Assembly: GCA_951640165.1 (NCBI GenBank)
Contig: OX621241.1
Location: 8,555,001 to 8,619,000, forward strand
From: Pseudoips prasinana
Lineage: Eukaryota; Arthropoda; Insecta; Lepidoptera; Nolidae
Direction of reading: 5' to 3'
Length of the DNA stretch: 64,000 nucleotides
Under the pieces are notes generated by a model. The model was not told where the DNA came from, made no database searches, and saw only the letters and a program-made list of their open reading frames with translations. Shown one piece after another: positions 1 to 13,500 of this stretch; within the stretch, counting starts at the first letter, position 1; every line of letters starts with the position of its first letter. The translations under genes were made by a program, and so were the position numbers.

Positions 1-232
1 AGGTGCTCGTGTTAAAAGATAAACGAAACCGTAACGTTACCTTTAACATTCTTGATTTAGTAGTGGCCAGGGTGCCAACTTAATCGAGTAAGAATTCAAT
101 ACCATATGAAATAGTTTAAGAAGAGTATTTAATTACAAATCAACACATTTTGCTTTTGGATTACAAAAACAACCGTTTCTTAAGAAATATTGTTATTTTT
201 TATAACTTGGGGTAAATAACATACTGCTTTCT

Positions 233-443
233 ATCCCAAACTAGGCGGACCCTGTATTGTGGGAACTAGACAACTTATTAACATACATATATAGTTCAAA
301 ATTCATACATATTATTGATAAATGACCCAGACATAGAATAAATAATCGGGTTCATCACACAAAGATTTGTCCCCGTTGGGAATCGAACCCATGACCTCTG
401 GCATAGCAGTCTGGGTCACTAAACACTAGGCCAACAAGTAAGT
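233..443 (-). repeat. tRNA-derived SINE
   Basis: Antisense SINE. The right end carries the tRNA-like head with a B-box type GGTTCGATTCCC (seen here as GGGAATCGAACCC); the left end carries the conserved tail seen here as CCCAAACTAGGCGG, related to the CCCAAACTAAGCA tail of other copies. Divergent relative to the copies at 9.8 and 40.7 kb. Confidence 0.7.
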
Positions 444-581
444 CTATTGCACGGCAAAATATTAACAAACACAACAATTTTAGTTCATGAGGCATTGCTT
501 TTCATTTAAAAGTGGATTGTTTGTGTAAATAAAGTTGTTTATGGCACTCACCGGCTGGCGCCGCGACACACATTGTGCGCA

Positions 582-637
582 ACACACACGAGCAGAGTAG
601 ATGAAGGAAGTCCTTCATCTACTCTGCTCGTGTGTGT
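582..637. repeat. 27-bp inverted repeat (hairpin)
   Basis: Perfect arms 582-608 and 611-637 separated by two bases. The pairing resumes imperfectly outside (CATTGTG at 571-577 against CACAATG at 638-644). Non-coding context. Confidence 0.85.
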
Positions 638-690
638 CACAATGTTTGTTTTTAGGTTTTAAAGATTGTGTCTTTTTATCGTATCCTTTA

Positions 691-3030
691 TGCAGTACTA
701 GCTGATGCCCGCAACTTCGTCCGCGACAATATTGAATTATGACCAATGTAACTACTTACTTCTAGTTTAATCTAAAAAATAAGACTTTTAAAACAAATAA
801 GCAATATAAATTTAAGAAAACCTTACCTATAAATAACCTAATTTAGAAATAAACTAACGACTATTTTGCTACTGTTATTTTAAAAAAATGACCCGATATC
901 ATCCACCAAAAAAATCAAAGAATACATATCAATTGTCCTTAACTATAGTCAGTAAGTCAAATAAAGTAAAATAATAATCAACGATGCATTAATCACAAAG
1001 GTAACTCCCATTAGATTAGGTTGCGACCACGACATTGATAGGTCTAATATCACATTTTGTGAAAGAAACCATAGCGCGATCTAAAACGATGATTAAAGAA
1101 AGAAAGAAAGAAAGAAAATACATTTATTCAGTAAACGAGATTACGCCATCTACTAACATAAAAACTTGTAAAGCGGTAAAATTAAGATACGTGCATAGTT
1201 TTTGTGTGAGATTTAGGCGATCATCTATTGATTCAGTTTTGGACTACCTTTTATTTCAAGCATTTATTTATTTTAACCGATATACCAAAAAAGTTCCGCG
1301 ATCTGAAACGATATTAACGCCATCTAGTTACAAAATTGTGAACTTGTAGATCAGTAAAATTAAGATGATATTTTTTGGGTGCGATCATCTCGACACGAAC
1401 AATTTATACTACGCTAACTCGAATTTTAGGTAAATTCGTTTCTTATCCCAATTTGATCAAAATGTCGTTTTTTAATTTGTTATAAAAATTACCAAAAATA
1501 AAGTAGTTACAAATCTTATCTTTACTTAGACGACAACGACATTTTAAGCAACTTGGCAAAGAAACGAATTTCTCTAAATATTGAATTGGCGTAAATTGTT
1601 GGTGTCGATCTATTGAATCGGTTTTGGATTACCTTTTTTTAACAACAAATTATTCCCTGGATTGTCCATAAATTGCTTTATTTTTAACTGAAATACCAAA
1701 TACCAATTTACATGCGTTTAACTCAAAAAAATAAAAACAGATTTTCATACAAACTTACGTCCCCTATTTTAGTCGTCCTTAGGGGTGGAATTCCCAAAAA
1801 TCCTGAAATATATATTTATAATTTTTAAATGAAAGGCCAAATACCAATTTTCATGCTTTTACATTAAAAATGTCACATGTTTCATACAAACTTACATCCC
1901 CTATTTGTCACCCTTAGGGGTGGAATTCTCGGAAATCCTAAAATATATATTTTGATTTTTAACTGAAATGCCAAATACCAATTTTCATGCGTTTAACTTA
2001 AAACTTGTTGTCACATTTTTCATACAAACTAACATCCCCAATTTTACGCCCTTGGGGGTGGAATATTCAAAAATCCTGAAATATGTATTTTAATTTTTAA
2101 CTGAAAGGCCATATAGCTAAGCCTTTAACTTCAAAATGATGGATTTTCATAAAATCTTTCATCCCTTATTCTACTCCCTTAGGGGTAGTATTTTCAAAAA
2201 TCCTTCTTCAATGGATGTCTACGTCATTAAAGGTACCTACTGTCAAAATGTCAAGTCTCTAACTCCAGCCGTTTAGGCTGTGCGTTGATATGTCAGTCAA
2301 TCAGTATAAACTTACATCCCCTATTTTACGCCCTTGGGGTGGAATTCCTAAAAATCCTGTAATAAATATAATTTTTTTAACAGAAATCCCAAATACTCAT
2401 TTTCTTGCGTTTAACTTAAAAAAGATCGCATTTTTTATACAAACTTATATCCTCTATTGTATGCCCTTCGGGGTGATATTTTCAAAAATCCTGAAATATG
2501 TATGTCTTATTTTTATCTTAAAAGCCAAATACTAATTGTCATGCGTTACACTTAAAAATTGTCTCATTTTCCATACAAACTTATACCCCCTATTTTACGT
2601 TCTTGGGGCTGGAATTTCCAAAAATCCTGAAATACATATTTTTTTATTTTTAACTAAAAGGCCAAATACCCATTTTCTTGCGTTTAACTTAAAAAATGTC
2701 ACATTTTCATACAAACTTACATCCCCTATTTTTTGCCCTAGGGGGTAGAATTTCCAAAAATCCTGAAATACGTAATTTTTTATTTTTAACTGGAAGGCCA
2801 AATACTATTTTCATGCCTTTAACCTAAAAAACGGCAAAGTTTCATACTAACTTTGCACCCCCGTTTTAACCCTTTAGGGGTTGAATTTCGATTAATCCTT
2901 CCTTATTCCTTGTCTACAGTATAAAGAAAACATTTGTGAAAAGTTTCAGCTTTCTAGGTCCAAGGGTTTGGGCTGGGCGTTGATGAGTCAGTCAATCAGT
3001 CAGGACTTCTCTTTTTATTTATATAGATTA
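691..3030 (+). repeat. Lepidopteran dispersed element with internal tandem array
   Basis: Starts with GCTGATGCCCGCAACTTCGT and ends with GCGTTGATGAGTCAGTCAAT and a TTTATATAGAT tail, the two ends I associate with one repeat type common in Lepidoptera. Inside, 1690-2850 is a tandem array of about eight diverged units of roughly 135-140 bp, each with a GCCAAATACCAATTTTCATG core, a CATACAAACTTACATCCCCT segment and an AAAAATCCTGAAATA segment. 1075-1640 also contains internally repeated segments. No transposase or reverse transcriptase is visible. Confidence 0.65.
1087..1118 (+). repeat. GAAA microsatellite
   Basis: Short run of AAAG/GAAA tetranucleotides within the preceding element. Confidence 0.8.
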
Positions 3031-4408
3031 CAATATCAGTAGTAAATCATATAGATTAACCTTTTACATGAATTACAAAAAACTCTGAATGTTGATACAT
3101 AGAAAACAGTATTTCTTTGAAAATAATGGTGATATATAGAAGAAAGTATTTCTCTCAAAAGAACATAATAAACAATAAGCTGTCTTTCATATTTAATATT
3201 CTTATTTCTCTCGTCTTTTCATTTCGACCTGTGTAGCAAGTTCGACGTCAGTTGCGATAAGTCCAGTGCGCCGACTCCAGAGTTGTCGTTGTACAAACAC
3301 ACATTCAAAGTGATGCAGTGTATCCCATGTCTGGGAAAACTTGTTTTCAGACTTATAAACCAATTATCATATAATATTGATTCTTATGCAAGGTGTTCAA
3401 TTAAATAGTGAAGTTTAATTTGACCATGACACTGAACGACATCTAGGACATCAATTGGCAAAATACAACAAACGAAAAAGATAGACTTTTCATACAATAT
3501 GTCAAACAGGTAATTATTAAATGGTTCAGTTCAATTTGCCTCCCTAAAATGTCTTCTATTTATGTTACACCTTTTATATAATAATATGGTCAACGGAATC
3601 TAGATAATTGCTCCCAGTCGGATGAAAAGAAGTATAGAATTTTATAAAATCAATCTCATCATCATCATCTTAGTCGAAGTCCAATGCTAGAATAGAGCTT
3701 TTCCCAATAATGGGGTAATATGCCATATTCGCCACATTTCCCACTAAAATAATAATGCGACGGCTTCAGCAGGACACGAAGGAAATCTTTAATTAATGGT
3801 ATATAATTAGTCTATTTATTTTAAATTGAATTACTTAATTGAATGTGTACTTGACCCTTATCTTTGTTCTTGTCTACTCATCACCTAATCTTTATCTCCT
3901 CTACACCTTGAGTATGTTGTTTTTAAAGATTATAAACAACATACACTGTACTGTTGTTAATGCCTTTTTATCCTTATGTCATTATTGCTATCTAGCTGTG
4001 CCCCGCGGTTACACGTGCGTTAAACTTTATAAATTATAGCTTTTGTATTAGTCTGATTTATAAGCTATATTGCTACAAAGTTTTATCAAATTCCGTTCCG
4101 TGGTTTTTACTTTCTACTCAAAAATATTTATAATATTAGTAGGAAGTAGAATTATATGTATACTTTCTTTATTAAATAAATTAGACTTTGAATAAGCTCT
4201 ATCTTAAGATGGTACAATGGACCTTCAGAAAACATCACTATATCACTATTAATATTGTTATTTTATGAACCACTATACGTGTTCACTTTATTTTAAAGGG
4301 TTGTGAATACAATTTATACGGCAAAATAGCATTTATACGCCATATATCATTACCCTGACACTGACGATTTCATTAGTGCTGTGTAATTAATCGATCTAAT
4401 ATTTATAG
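3031..4408. other. Non-coding DNA upstream of first visible Doc exon
   Basis: AT-rich, no convincing exon. Contains one copy of the CCCCGCGGTT dispersed repeat at 3990-4138. Either an upstream Doc intron or flanking DNA; the exon at 4409 uses a splice acceptor, so an intron is more likely. Confidence 0.5.
3990..4138 (+). repeat. Dispersed repeat, CCCCGCGGTT family
   Basis: Begins CTAGCTGTGCCCCGCGGTTA, continues with GTTAAACTTTATAAATTATA, and ends near TATAATATTAGTAGGA. Shares these blocks with copies at 21891, 25608, 26158, 28640 and 36914. Probably a LINE 3' piece or SINE; class not settled. Confidence 0.65.
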
Positions 4409-4526
4409 AACATCGTGTGGGCGCGGACGCGGAGCCGCCGGCGTGTGAGGCGCGGCTGCTCAACGGTGACCTCTGGCGGAGGTTTCATGACATCGGCACT
4501 GAGATGATCATCACCAAAGGTGGACG
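4409..4526 (+). CDS. Doc: Doc exon a: start of T-box
   Basis: Internal exon. The acceptor is TATAG ending at 4408 with a CTAAT branch-like site just upstream; the donor GTGAGT starts at 4527. The exon begins with the last two bases of a split codon and ends with the first two bases of an Arg codon. It encodes 38 full residues: an Ala/Pro/Glu-rich lead-in, then [23 protein letters not shown], of which [12 protein letters not shown] is the canonical N-terminal strand of the T domain. The local GC content is far above the AT-rich surroundings. Confidence 0.87.
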
Positions 4527-7500
4527 GTGAGTGTTTTAATGTCATTATTATGTACTATTTCTGGGTAACAGACCTTGCATTGATATTTGATACAAAAACT
4601 ATCTAACAAGTACAAGACTGTACAAGAATAAAGGTGACAAAATAAATAGCCGAATTTTAAGGACTTGTAGAATTGTAAGGACTGGAATTGTAGTAAAACA
4701 GAAGCGAAATAGAACATATATGTATGGTAGAATTGGATGGTATTTATAGACATACTTTTCAGGGTCTGTACCCACCGATAAAAATATGTGTGTGGGTTGA
4801 AATTGCATAGGTATAGTTTTAAAAATCTATTTATTTAAACTAATTGATGATTCTTATATGAAAGTTTTAACAATAAGTATTTGTGAAAAGGATGGAATGG
4901 TGGCGTTGAATTTTCAAGCACGGCTAGTATTTTAAATAAGATTACATGAGAAAGTACTATATTTATTATTCTAGAACAGTTTGCTTATTTTCATAATGCG
5001 TTATTTTTTACTTATAAGTCTGTATAATATTAAATACTTAGAATTTATGATACGTTTAACAAAAATTTTAAAGTTTACGTTAATGGTATTCCGGACCCAA
5101 TTGATAAAACTACCTACTAAACTTACCTAAACTAACACTTACAGAACCTATATTCCCGGTTCCCGCACCCACACGTGCAAGAAATAATGCACATAAGCTA
5201 TACACACATAAAATTGTGTACTTGTGTATACGAGAGTTCATTTCACCGTTTATATTAATATTAAAATTAAATCCATTTACGAATGTTATATGATCAATGT
5301 CCATAAAACGTTTAACTATAACACGTTGTAATTGCAAATTTATCGTAATGCTACAAGCAATTACAAAGGTGAATGTAATCAATTACAAATTACAACGTAA
5401 TAAAGCTGATTTATTAACAAATTATTTACTCAGTTTTACAATCCTATACTTGACTATAAATCATTAAAGGCGGCCAAATAATTAAAATAACTACCGAGTT
5501 ACATTTTTATAGGGCTGCATTGTTTATATACTTAAAAAGGGGAAAAGGAATATATTTAAAGGCATTTGATAAGCTGTGTGTGCAAAACTAATTTCATTTT
5601 TGTACCAAAATTGGAAACGATACTAAAAAATGTAAACTATAGAAAAAAAATTGTTATTTAATTTTATTCTTACGATTTTTTCAATTTGCTGACAATTGGG
5701 TTCTTTTATGGCAAATCGCAGCCGAACCCAATAGTTTTTTAATCTTTTTAAACTTATTAAAAGTCGTGCAATACTTCTCCATTGTTATACATTTTCAATC
5801 AATATTGCTGAATTTGGTAGAAAATTAAAAATGTATTTTGTACACTTTCAGCCAGTACTAATATCTTAAAACAAAAAATAAAACGAGACGGTTTGAGGGC
5901 TACAACAGAAATTAAATTATTAAGTTCTTTTATTCGTGTTTTTTATTCTTTTATTCAGACTCCCTCGTTTAGTGTATTTACCGAGTGTTGATTGATTTGA
6001 TAATTCAAGTTATTTACATAATATATAATCAACATGCAGCATTGCAGCGTTTTCTTAATCCACTCACATCTCTTAATCCAAGATTAAAAATGGCAAATCA
6101 CATGAGTTAAGACTTTTACACGACTAACTTTGTACCCTGTAAATTCATTACCAAGTGAAAGCTGTTTGCACTAGCGCATCTCGAAAAGGGCTCGGTCAGT
6201 GATTATCATTTTACGCCACGCGAATGGCGCCACGGGCAAAAAGTATTTATATATTAAAATAAAAATTCCTCGAAAGTGAATTGTATGGCGTAACATTATA
6301 ATGGATACAGGTCTGTTGTTTGTATATTAATTTAAATATATATTACGCACCTGCTAATATTAACTGACTTGCGTGATTGTAGGCTTTTTAGTTATAATGT
6401 TGGGGACAGTGCATTAACTGCACAGGGTGCTATAAAACAACTTAACACCATAAAACTGATATTAGATCCCGTTAAAATAAAATAACATCCATTTATTTTT
6501 AGATAAACCTTATCGATATAACATGATGGGTAACATGTTAACGTATTTACAAACTGAAAGAGCTTTTTTTGCCATTTGACTGAACGATGACTATCATAAA
6601 TTAAATTATAATTCCGTATGATCAAAAGTACTTTTTAAATTATTACTTCTGTAAGGCCAGCCTAGATCCAGGTCCAAAAAATAAGAAGAATAGGTTCATA
6701 TTAGGAACCTATTTTCCGTATTTTTTAGACCCGGCGATGTAAAAAGTAATTCAGTAAAACCTCACTATGTGTTGTTCAGAATAATAAAATTAAAATAATA
6801 TTGTAGAAAGAATATTTTAATATTGTTAACAAAAACAATATTAAAATATTCTTTCTACACTTCTTTTTGGACCTGGATCTAGGCTGGCCTTACAGAAGTA
6901 ATAATTTAAAAAGTACTTTTAGAAATAGTATGTAACTACCTAGTTTAGTGTTAATGCAATTGACTGCATCTAATTAGTTATAAAATTTCTGGTTTGTATT
7001 CACACATATAATTAGGCCCTTGTAAATAGCCAGAACATGAATAACTATTGTGGTATTACAAATTAATTCTAGGTACAAATAGATTATTAGATCGTGACTT
7101 ACTTATATTTGATCATACGGAATTATAATTTAATTTATGATAGTCATGGTTCAGTCAAATGGCAAAAAAAAGTTCTTTAAGTTTGTAGATACATATTTAT
7201 AGTTTAAGATATATTTTTTTATGTCGGAAATTTTAATTATATAACAAATAGGTTTATAATATAGTAGGATCAATTTAATAGATCACATTTGACATCGGTC
7301 AGTTACTAGTAAAGTGAATTCTAAAATCACCTTTTTTGGTAATTATAACAATTAAGATAAATCAATAATAAAGTGCAGTTCTAACTACGAAAAAACAAAT
7401 AATATTCTATGCCCGCCGGTTAAGGTTACGTTGTTGAATTTTGATGAAGTGTCAGATGTGATCTATTAAATTGGCCTTACTTTAGAACGTACATCTAGGT

Positions 7501-10500
7501 CTGGCCTTAGAGTAGTAGAAGTAACATTTAAAAAATACTCATAGAACTTGTACTTAGTTTATTGTAAATGCAGTTGACTGAATCTAATATAGCTAAAAGA
7601 TAATATATTAATAAGCGACTGTTTGGCAGAAGATTTTAATAACAGATGCACCAACTCTATATTTATTCGCTTATTACTCTACCACCTTCGTTTGTCGTAT
7701 ATTCTACATTTCTCAGTAAATAGTTATCTACTCACATATTAGTACAATAATTACATGACCTATAACTTTCCTAGTAATATTAACATTACTCTGTACCTTA
7801 CTTCAAATTGTTTAGCGTGAAATTGCCATGTAATTGAAGGCATGTAGTTCATTACAAAAGTACGAGTAAAAAAGTTGCTCGTAACATTCTAATTATCGGA
7901 TATTTTTAATAATTAGCAGCTGTCACGGTGTTGACGTTTCACCGGAAAACTTGCCCGCCCTCGCCCACCACCCACCCAGCTGCGCCCGCGCAACCTGTGA
8001 CAACAAGTGAAAGAAAAGTCACAATGGGCACTTATTGAATACTTAAAAATGATACTACTGCTAAATCGAGCCGATTAATCGTAGCAGCTGTCGGAATTAA
8101 AAAACCAAACATAAAAACGTTACTCGTAATAAATTTCAAAATAATAACAAAAACTTAACGAAAACCCATTAGGACTGGTGAATCTGACGCGAGGCTTGTT
8201 AACGGATAATTTGGGAGCCGGGGCCGGACCTCCGTCATAGACAAAACAAACAGCTGCCTCGATAGCAATTTGTGCATTTCTCTAAATGGCCGAGCACAAA
8301 TTACACCTTATTATAAGCTTGTTTGCTTTACGACGGTACCCCTACAATTATATTTTTTTCGTGATCGATAATGTGGGTGCGAGCAGTGAAGAAATTACAC
8401 AGTCGTCGCGATCTCGGCGCCTCCGCCTTCCTGCGAGCGGCGAGCGCGACCCACCGCGCGCTCAGCCCCGCCCGCGTCCCGACCGCGTCCCGTCCACGCC
8501 TCGGCCGCGCCACTCTATTCATTACGCGCCGCATCTCGTTATTAGCAGATGTTATGGTGGCCCGTTGGACAACAGCGCATACGTAATACTCATAACGTCT
8601 TCAGTTTCTCATAATTACGGTAAAGCGACGAAACGGACTATTCTAATAGATTGATTCGTTAGATACTTTATAGATTTGGACAAAAATTATTTCACGGTAC
8701 GGTCCCGGCGACCACCATAGCCGCGCACGTCGCCGCCAAAAGAAAGTTCGATCGGTAATGAGCATCACGTCTGTTCGAATTCTGATGGAATTAAAGTTGG
8801 TAATTAATGGTGTGTAATTAGTGTTGGAGGACTGCATCGCATCGACCACTCTCTTATTAAAATAAGTGGTAAAAACTTGACGCTCATCGCAAACGAATAG
8901 CAGTCGTGCACGATGGCTGTAGCAGCGCGCCTGCTTTTTGCGCGGCTGGTAATTAGCCAGGTTCATCCATGCTCCTGTCATCTCCTACACGTTTTTTTGC
9001 TTCGGCCGCCGGAGCAGACCACCGCACGCCGCAGCTCGGCTAACATTCCGATAATTTACCGCTTTATCCGGCGGTTGGTGAATCTCGTTAGCTTAGCCGT
9101 GCCCGTCTAGAGGTCACTCTTGTTTGTTTTGTGTAAGGAACGATCCCGCGTGAGAGAGGCCGGGGGCGCGATGGCGCCCGTCGCCGGGCCCTGGCGCCGA
9201 CCCATCCGAATGCCTCACAAATATTTCATGCATTTCTCGTATTGAGCAGTGCGCGGTGCGTGCGCCCAGTAATTGAGTTATTCTATGCTAGCACGCTCGA
9301 CGCGGCAACATACTCAAATTGGTGAGTGTAACTCGATGCTTTTAGCTGTTGTACAAACAGTGTTAAAAGCTGGTTTTGTCTCTTCTTTATCTGGTTGCGG
9401 AGTGGGGCTGAGTCGGTGGTTTAATAGGTAAGTCAAACAGTGGATTTGGGCGGTTCGTTTGTACGTTGGGGCCGGGCGGCGTGTGTCGTCGGAGTTAACA
9501 CCTGCGGCCGCCATGCCTGGCTGTATGTGTGACGCGGAGGATTTGTAGTAACGGCCATCCCAATTTTACCACCTGTTCCGACTTGTAAATTGTTTAATAC
9601 ATAAGCAAGCTAAGCATTGATATGTGCTTCATGTTTACTTGAAACAGGTTTTTCTTTGTTAACATTCGTATCTCTTCTAGTGTTAGTTTGAGGAATGCAT
9701 CAAACCTTTCAAATCTCGGTTTATTAAGTTTCTCAACTAAAATTGAGCTTTACACCGTTGTTTTTCGCCGTAGCCTAGTTGGTAGTGCTCCTGCATACGA
9801 AGCTGGTGGTCCTGGGTTCGAATCCCGGTAAGTGCAAATATTTGTGTGATGAGCACGAATATTTGTTTCTGAGTCATGGATGTTTTCTATGTATATAAGT
9901 ATTTATCTATCTATATAAGTATGTATATCGTCGCCTGGTACCCATAGTACAAGCTTTGCTTAGTTTGGGGCTAGGATGATCTGTGTGACATTGTCCAAGA
10001 AGATATTTTATGAGCCAAGGTTATTAAAATACAATGTCACCATGTTCCACCATTCTCAAGTCGCGCGCACATTTATATATTAGTCGGGCGCGCGCCTCGC
10101 TCACGGAGCAATAACAAACAAAATAGATATCTGCGCTGTGACACGACCCATCTGTTCCACTCCATGTTCACAGATAATACTTAACCCTCAATAATCGGTG
10201 TACAAACAAACATCGGTTAGAATAGAGTAGGTTATTTATTTTTTCTCAAAACCGAAATATGACAAATGGGCGAGTCGGCCGCCGCCGGCGCATGGCTTGC
10301 GTGTCGTCGCGCGGACCTCCCGCCATTTTAAAAACAAACACACAACACAAAAACTCGTTATTTATTCTTGTGTTATTCGATGGGAAGGGCGCGCCCGAAT
10401 TCGCTCGAAAAAATCATAAGTTATAATTAAAAACGTCTGTGCACACTCGGTCCGTCGCGTCGCGTCGCCCGCCTGCTCAGCGCCCGACATGTCGACACAT

Positions 10501-13500
10501 CGTCGTTAGAAGCGCGTCGCTCACAACTCGGGGCCGATGCTCGAACGTGAATTACGCCAGTAATTGACGTTCACCGCCGACATTTATGAGATAAAAGTTT
10601 AATCATATCTGGAATCTACGACGTCTACGAAATCATATCTAACAAACAAGCGTGAGTTAGTTCCGTAGCTTGTTTTAACAGAAATACCGATTAATTGATT
10701 CGATCTGTGTCGTAATTAAAATGGGTGATTAGTGCGCGGGGAGCGGCGCCGGCGCCTCAAAGCGTCGCCGGCAACATTCCTTTTGTTTTACCACGGGTTG
10801 TCGCGGGCCGGCGCGGGACGGGCGCCGACCCCCTGCGGCGCGCCGGCCGCCCGCCGCTCCGCCCCTCCGAACACTACTAATAATCAGATTATGACAGTCT
10901 CCGTCTCCCGGCTGCTCGCCACTCTTCACTCCTCCGCACCCGTCATGTCAGGACTTCACCCGCTTCCCCTTACGACTTGCCGCAGCGCCGCTAAACCTGA
11001 TACCGAACCCACTCGATATCAGGATAAGCGCGCCGACAGGACTGACATGATGGTTCTGATATATATTATAAGCAGGATAAGCAGCTTCCCAGCAGGATCT
11101 AATGTTTAAGGTACCTGCTAGCTGTAAGTATCCCAAATAATGTAAAATAAAATAGCTCTAGATCAAAGTAATATTCATCTAGGTCCCAGCGGTGACTTAA
11201 ACATTCAAACTCTATCCGGTTAAATTGGTCATATTTGAATACAAAAGTGCTCTAGTAAAATCCTTGTATATCAAGGACTTCCCAAAGCACACAACTAAAC
11301 ATTATTGTCTGGTGAAGCAGTGAGACCCTACTTAGATAACTGTAGACATCATGTTAGAACTAGCAGTAAAGTATATCCCGATGTGGAACAGTCTGTGGGT
11401 TTCCCAAATAGTTTTCCTGTTCAGGGATCGAACCCGTTCTCTAGAGGTGCAGTGGTTAAAGTAATCATCTCGTTACTACTTCAGCCCTCGTGTGACCCAC
11501 ATATACTTGTTTAGTGTTTGGGTAGAATTGTGTCCGCGAGAACAAGTTTGTTAAGTCCTCGGGAAACAGGTGTTACAAAAAAACCACCGTCGCTACAAAA
11601 AAAAAAAAATATTTTTCGGCGCTTATGACCATCTGAAACATTGCGTCAAATTCACAGTAATTGACAATAAAATATGTGTATGCCTAATACCTTTTAACAT
11701 ATTTATTTAAAACTTGAAGTAGAGCTCGCTTTATACTAAGAAGAAAGAAAGAAATCATCAAAATTATGATCACCATTACATTCCCAAATCGAAACCCAAT
11801 TACTCACTACAAACATTAGAACACTTTAACTGAAGGAACAACTCGTTTGTACAATTTTAAGTTGATAGAAAACGTTTACTGTAATGATGGCTTAGATGAA
11901 ATCTTTAGAAAAAATTGTCGCGGTAGAAACGTTATGTCATTGTATGTAATGGGTAATTCCGGATAGGAGGAGTAGGAATCTGAAGCACGCGCCGAATGGT
12001 CGCCGCCTCAACTGATCATATCGCAATATCTCCAGGGAACACACCATACACTATTCTTCAAGTTATTATGTGCGCGCACACCATTGCCGATCACTAATAT
12101 GTTGTTTTAAAAAGTCTCCCTGTTGAGTCTTCGTTGCATCTCGCGCTCTGACAGATATCCACCTCGGCGCCCGGCGGCGGACCCCAAGTTGAGCGATCAA
12201 CCGAATGGCACAGTCATCGCGGGCTCCCGCGCCTTTTTGTTCCGCCACACAAACCTAAAACAATCGAGCATCGACGTAAAAAACAAACACGAAAATGATA
12301 ATTCGAATATAGAGTATAAAAAATAAGCGTCCGGGCATCATCGGGGAACAGCGCATGATTCGTTTTTTGCCGGACGACAGGGGCCGTGATGATAATTTCT
12401 CATTAGGTTATAACATTTTTGTCGGTCGAAACGTCGTAAATTCCACGAATAATTTAGGGAAGAAAGTGGTCGTGTTGAAGATGTTTTGTTTTTATGGCGC
12501 CAACGAGCAGCTCGGGTTAGATCGGTATCTCCAGATACAAGCGTTTAACCCATGTTACTCGGAACTTGGGAATTATTCTCACGGAGTCAGCTCGCTACCT
12601 AACAAATTGTAATGTGAGCGAATGAGACACTTGCATTCTTTTACTGGATTCTTTGCTGCAGAAAAAAAAATATCGTGTGTTACGATGCGCGGTTACTTTT
12701 TTGACTCCCTTGTTGTATATTAGATGAGTACACAAAGCTTGATTAATCTGCTCCTAATATCTTCCCGTTTGACTGTACACCTGTAAATATTGATACACAC
12801 AAATCCGGCATATCATACCTCCTGCGTAGTTGACTAGTTCTAGTAGAAACTAAATTTGCCCGAAGCATTATAGATATTTTTGAGCTTTTATCGATTCTCA
12901 GTAATCGATATATATCGATTACTGAGATTGTTCAACGTAAAGGACACATCTAGACATAATCGAGCATTCAGTAAGCACTAGTTAACTAAAGTCAAGGCGA
13001 ACAGTAATCCGATATGTCTCCTACTGTGCAGTTACTGTCAATACACAGACACCCTGCAAGCGGTTTAGATGTCATCTTTCGAGGACATGAAAACATGCGT
13101 TATACAGTACGTGCTCACTGCTCAGTCATACGTGTCCATACTGCGTCTCCCAGAAACTGTGGTCATTATAAGCCGCCAGTGTTCAGGGCGCGTCGTCAAT
13201 CATAATAACAGTCGTGCTCGTAAAAACATGGGAACTCACGTACAATGTTAAGGCATAAAAAGTGATGTATACGAATTTGTTACATTTCACGCAAGATTTG
13301 TCGCTAACGAGCTGTAAGATGACTGTTTTTACAGAAACTTAGATGCGTGCACAACGATAATTCGCATTGCAAGATAGTCTAAATGATTGAAGTGATACTT
13401 TTACAATACGCACGCACGCTATGATATTCATCTAAGTAAATAAAAAATACCTACAGTAAAAAACCTTCGACTGGAACTAGAATAATTGCTGTAACTTTTA

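Noticed and set aside
1690..2850. CRISPR-like array
   Set aside because: Units are about 135-140 bp and diverged throughout, with no short identical repeats and unique spacers; the genome is eukaryotic.
8286..8981. ORFs of 112-122 codons around 8.3-9.0 kb
   Set aside because: Overlap each other in several frames, show no family motif, and fall in a GC-rich intronic island of Doc.
9766..9840. tRNA gene
   Set aside because: A and B boxes are present, but the sequence continues into a conserved SINE body found at several other sites; the tRNA fold is not preserved. The same applies to the heads at 26.9, 39.5, 39.97, 40.7 and 49.0 kb.
10729..11136. Overlapping ORFs on both strands in a GC-rich patch (up to 125 codons)
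   Set aside because: No recognisable domain, arginine/alanine-rich composition expected from GC-rich DNA, and no splice-consistent structure.
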